DNA of 58,749 nt from positions 1-58,749 of the IMG/VR virus record IMGVR_UViG_3300037487_001109. The stretch is one strand, 5' to 3'. Made by a program: the position numbers and the translations under genes. The notes beneath the pieces were generated by a model. It ran no database searches and was not told the DNA's origin. It saw only the letters and a program-made list of their open reading frames with translations. The DNA comes from a virus. Of this stretch, positions 58,295-58,749 are shown in pieces. Numbering within the stretch: position 1 is the first letter of the stretch; the number at the start of each line of letters is the position of its first letter.

Positions 58295-58749
58295 CTAGCC
58301 AGCTCCAAGTAGTGCTAATAGTGAACTTCCTGCGCTATGGTCTCCCTGGTCAAAGCCTATATTCCATCTATAGTCATATATTAAACCTGAAGGCACATAC
58401 TGCATATCTAATGCTGGGGAGCCAGCAGAAACTCTCAAGTCTCCGTTTGCTGGGTCTACTAATAAAGGGTTTGCTATAACATCACTATTACCCAGTACTG
58501 CGTTAGTAGCATTTGTAGTATTATTCCAAATGTTGCTTGCGAAGCTCATCGGCCTTGAAATATTATCACTAGTTACACCTGTAGTGCACCCGTTTATTAT
58601 ACATGCGCATACCACAGACCCCCCTCCAGCATTACAATCTATTCCTGTAGTGCAGTTAGTAATGGTACAGTTAGTTACGCTGCTATACGTGGATAGGCGC
58701 ATCCCGACCGTACATGCTCTAGCTATACAGTTGCTTATAGTAGTACACA
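58295..58749 (-). CDS. Tail spike, 3' part (continues at 977-1)
   Basis: The C-terminal part of the beta-helix spike, ending at TAG/TAA near 58295. An ATG at 58702 is internal to the full gene and is not a likely start. The segment has beta-helix sequence (VTNCTITNCTTGIDC, CACIINGCTTGV) and a C-terminal cap (GDLRVSAGSPALDMQYV, YDYRWNIGFDQGDHS). See the entry at 1-977. Confidence 0.8.
   Translation of the reverse strand, partial: CTTISNCIARACTVGMRLSTYSSVTNCTITNCTTGIDCNAGGGSVVCACIINGCTTGVTSDNISRPMSFASNIWNNTTNATNAVLGNSDVIANPLLVDPANGDLRVSAGSPALDMQYVPSGLIYDYRWNIGFDQGDHSAGSSLLALLGAG
58602..58749. repeat. Right copy of the 148-bp terminal overlap
   Basis: Matches bases 1-148 except at 58623 (C, versus A at 22). 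Confidence 0.95.

Noticed and set aside
58295-58702. Separate 135-residue gene at the right end
   Set aside because: Its frame continues through the join into 977-1 to give one 427-residue spike; the ATG at 58702 is internal.
1-58749. Alternative genetic code, as in some large gut phages
   Set aside because: TAA, TAG and TGA all end recognisable genes at sensible places (for example TAG in the primase-helicase and TGA in the fibre adaptor), and the long genes need no reassignment.

Overview
The window is a complete genome of a tailed double-stranded DNA phage (Caudoviricetes) with a podovirus-like virion. The first 148 bases recur at the end (58602-58749) with one mismatch, and one tail-spike gene runs off the right edge into the left edge, so the molecule closes into a circle, or a circularly permuted unit, of 58,601 bp. 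Portal, scaffold, capsid, nozzle-like tail protein and three very large ejection-type proteins (one with a lytic transglycosylase domain) are present. There is no sheath, tape measure or integrase. A secreted transglycosylase, an M15-type peptidase and a lipobox protein point to a Gram-negative host; nothing identifies it further. The standard genetic code is used.

Layout. A leftward block of about 33 kb (14379 down to 1, continuing from 58749 down to 38797) carries HNH endonuclease, possible small terminase, portal, scaffold, major capsid protein, cysteine-rich tail fibre proteins, tail spike, M15 peptidase, tail proteins and ejection proteins. The large terminase sits inside it on the opposite strand with its own promoter-like site. 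Two 63-bp tandem repeats at 14414-14539 each hold a leftward sigma70-like promoter. Rightward from 14.8 kb is an early block of small genes, each behind a hairpin plus an AAATTGGAG ribosome-binding leader. It ends in a non-coding region with a hairpin whose loop is complementary to that leader, then a strong terminator. A secreted transglycosylase follows, then a 438-bp region with twelve GTCGGCACA-type iterons around an AT-rich core (likely origin), next to a leftward primase-helicase gene.

From 21.8 to 26.3 kb is a rightward accessory region of small genes: glycosyltransferase, DUF551, an Acb2/Tad1-like cyclic-nucleotide sponge (predicted anti-CBASS), DUF6948, a Gly-X repeat protein, a phospholipase A2-like protein, a secreted Cys-rich peptide with its own promoter, and a DUF6378-like gene broken by a stop. 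Then come SNF2-type helicase (intein), DUF2800 nuclease, DUF2815 protein and family A DNA polymerase (intein), followed by an HTH regulator, a lipoprotein, a second glycosyltransferase, a holin candidate, HNH endonucleases and a RuvC-like resolvase.

Most interesting: (1) two intergenic hairpins whose loops can base-pair with the shared early-gene leaders, suggesting a phage-encoded antisense RNA switch; (2) a helicase intein whose homing endonuclease is encoded in a different, overlapping reading frame; (3) the iteron-rich candidate origin; (4) several genes whose start codon lies at the predicted transcription start.
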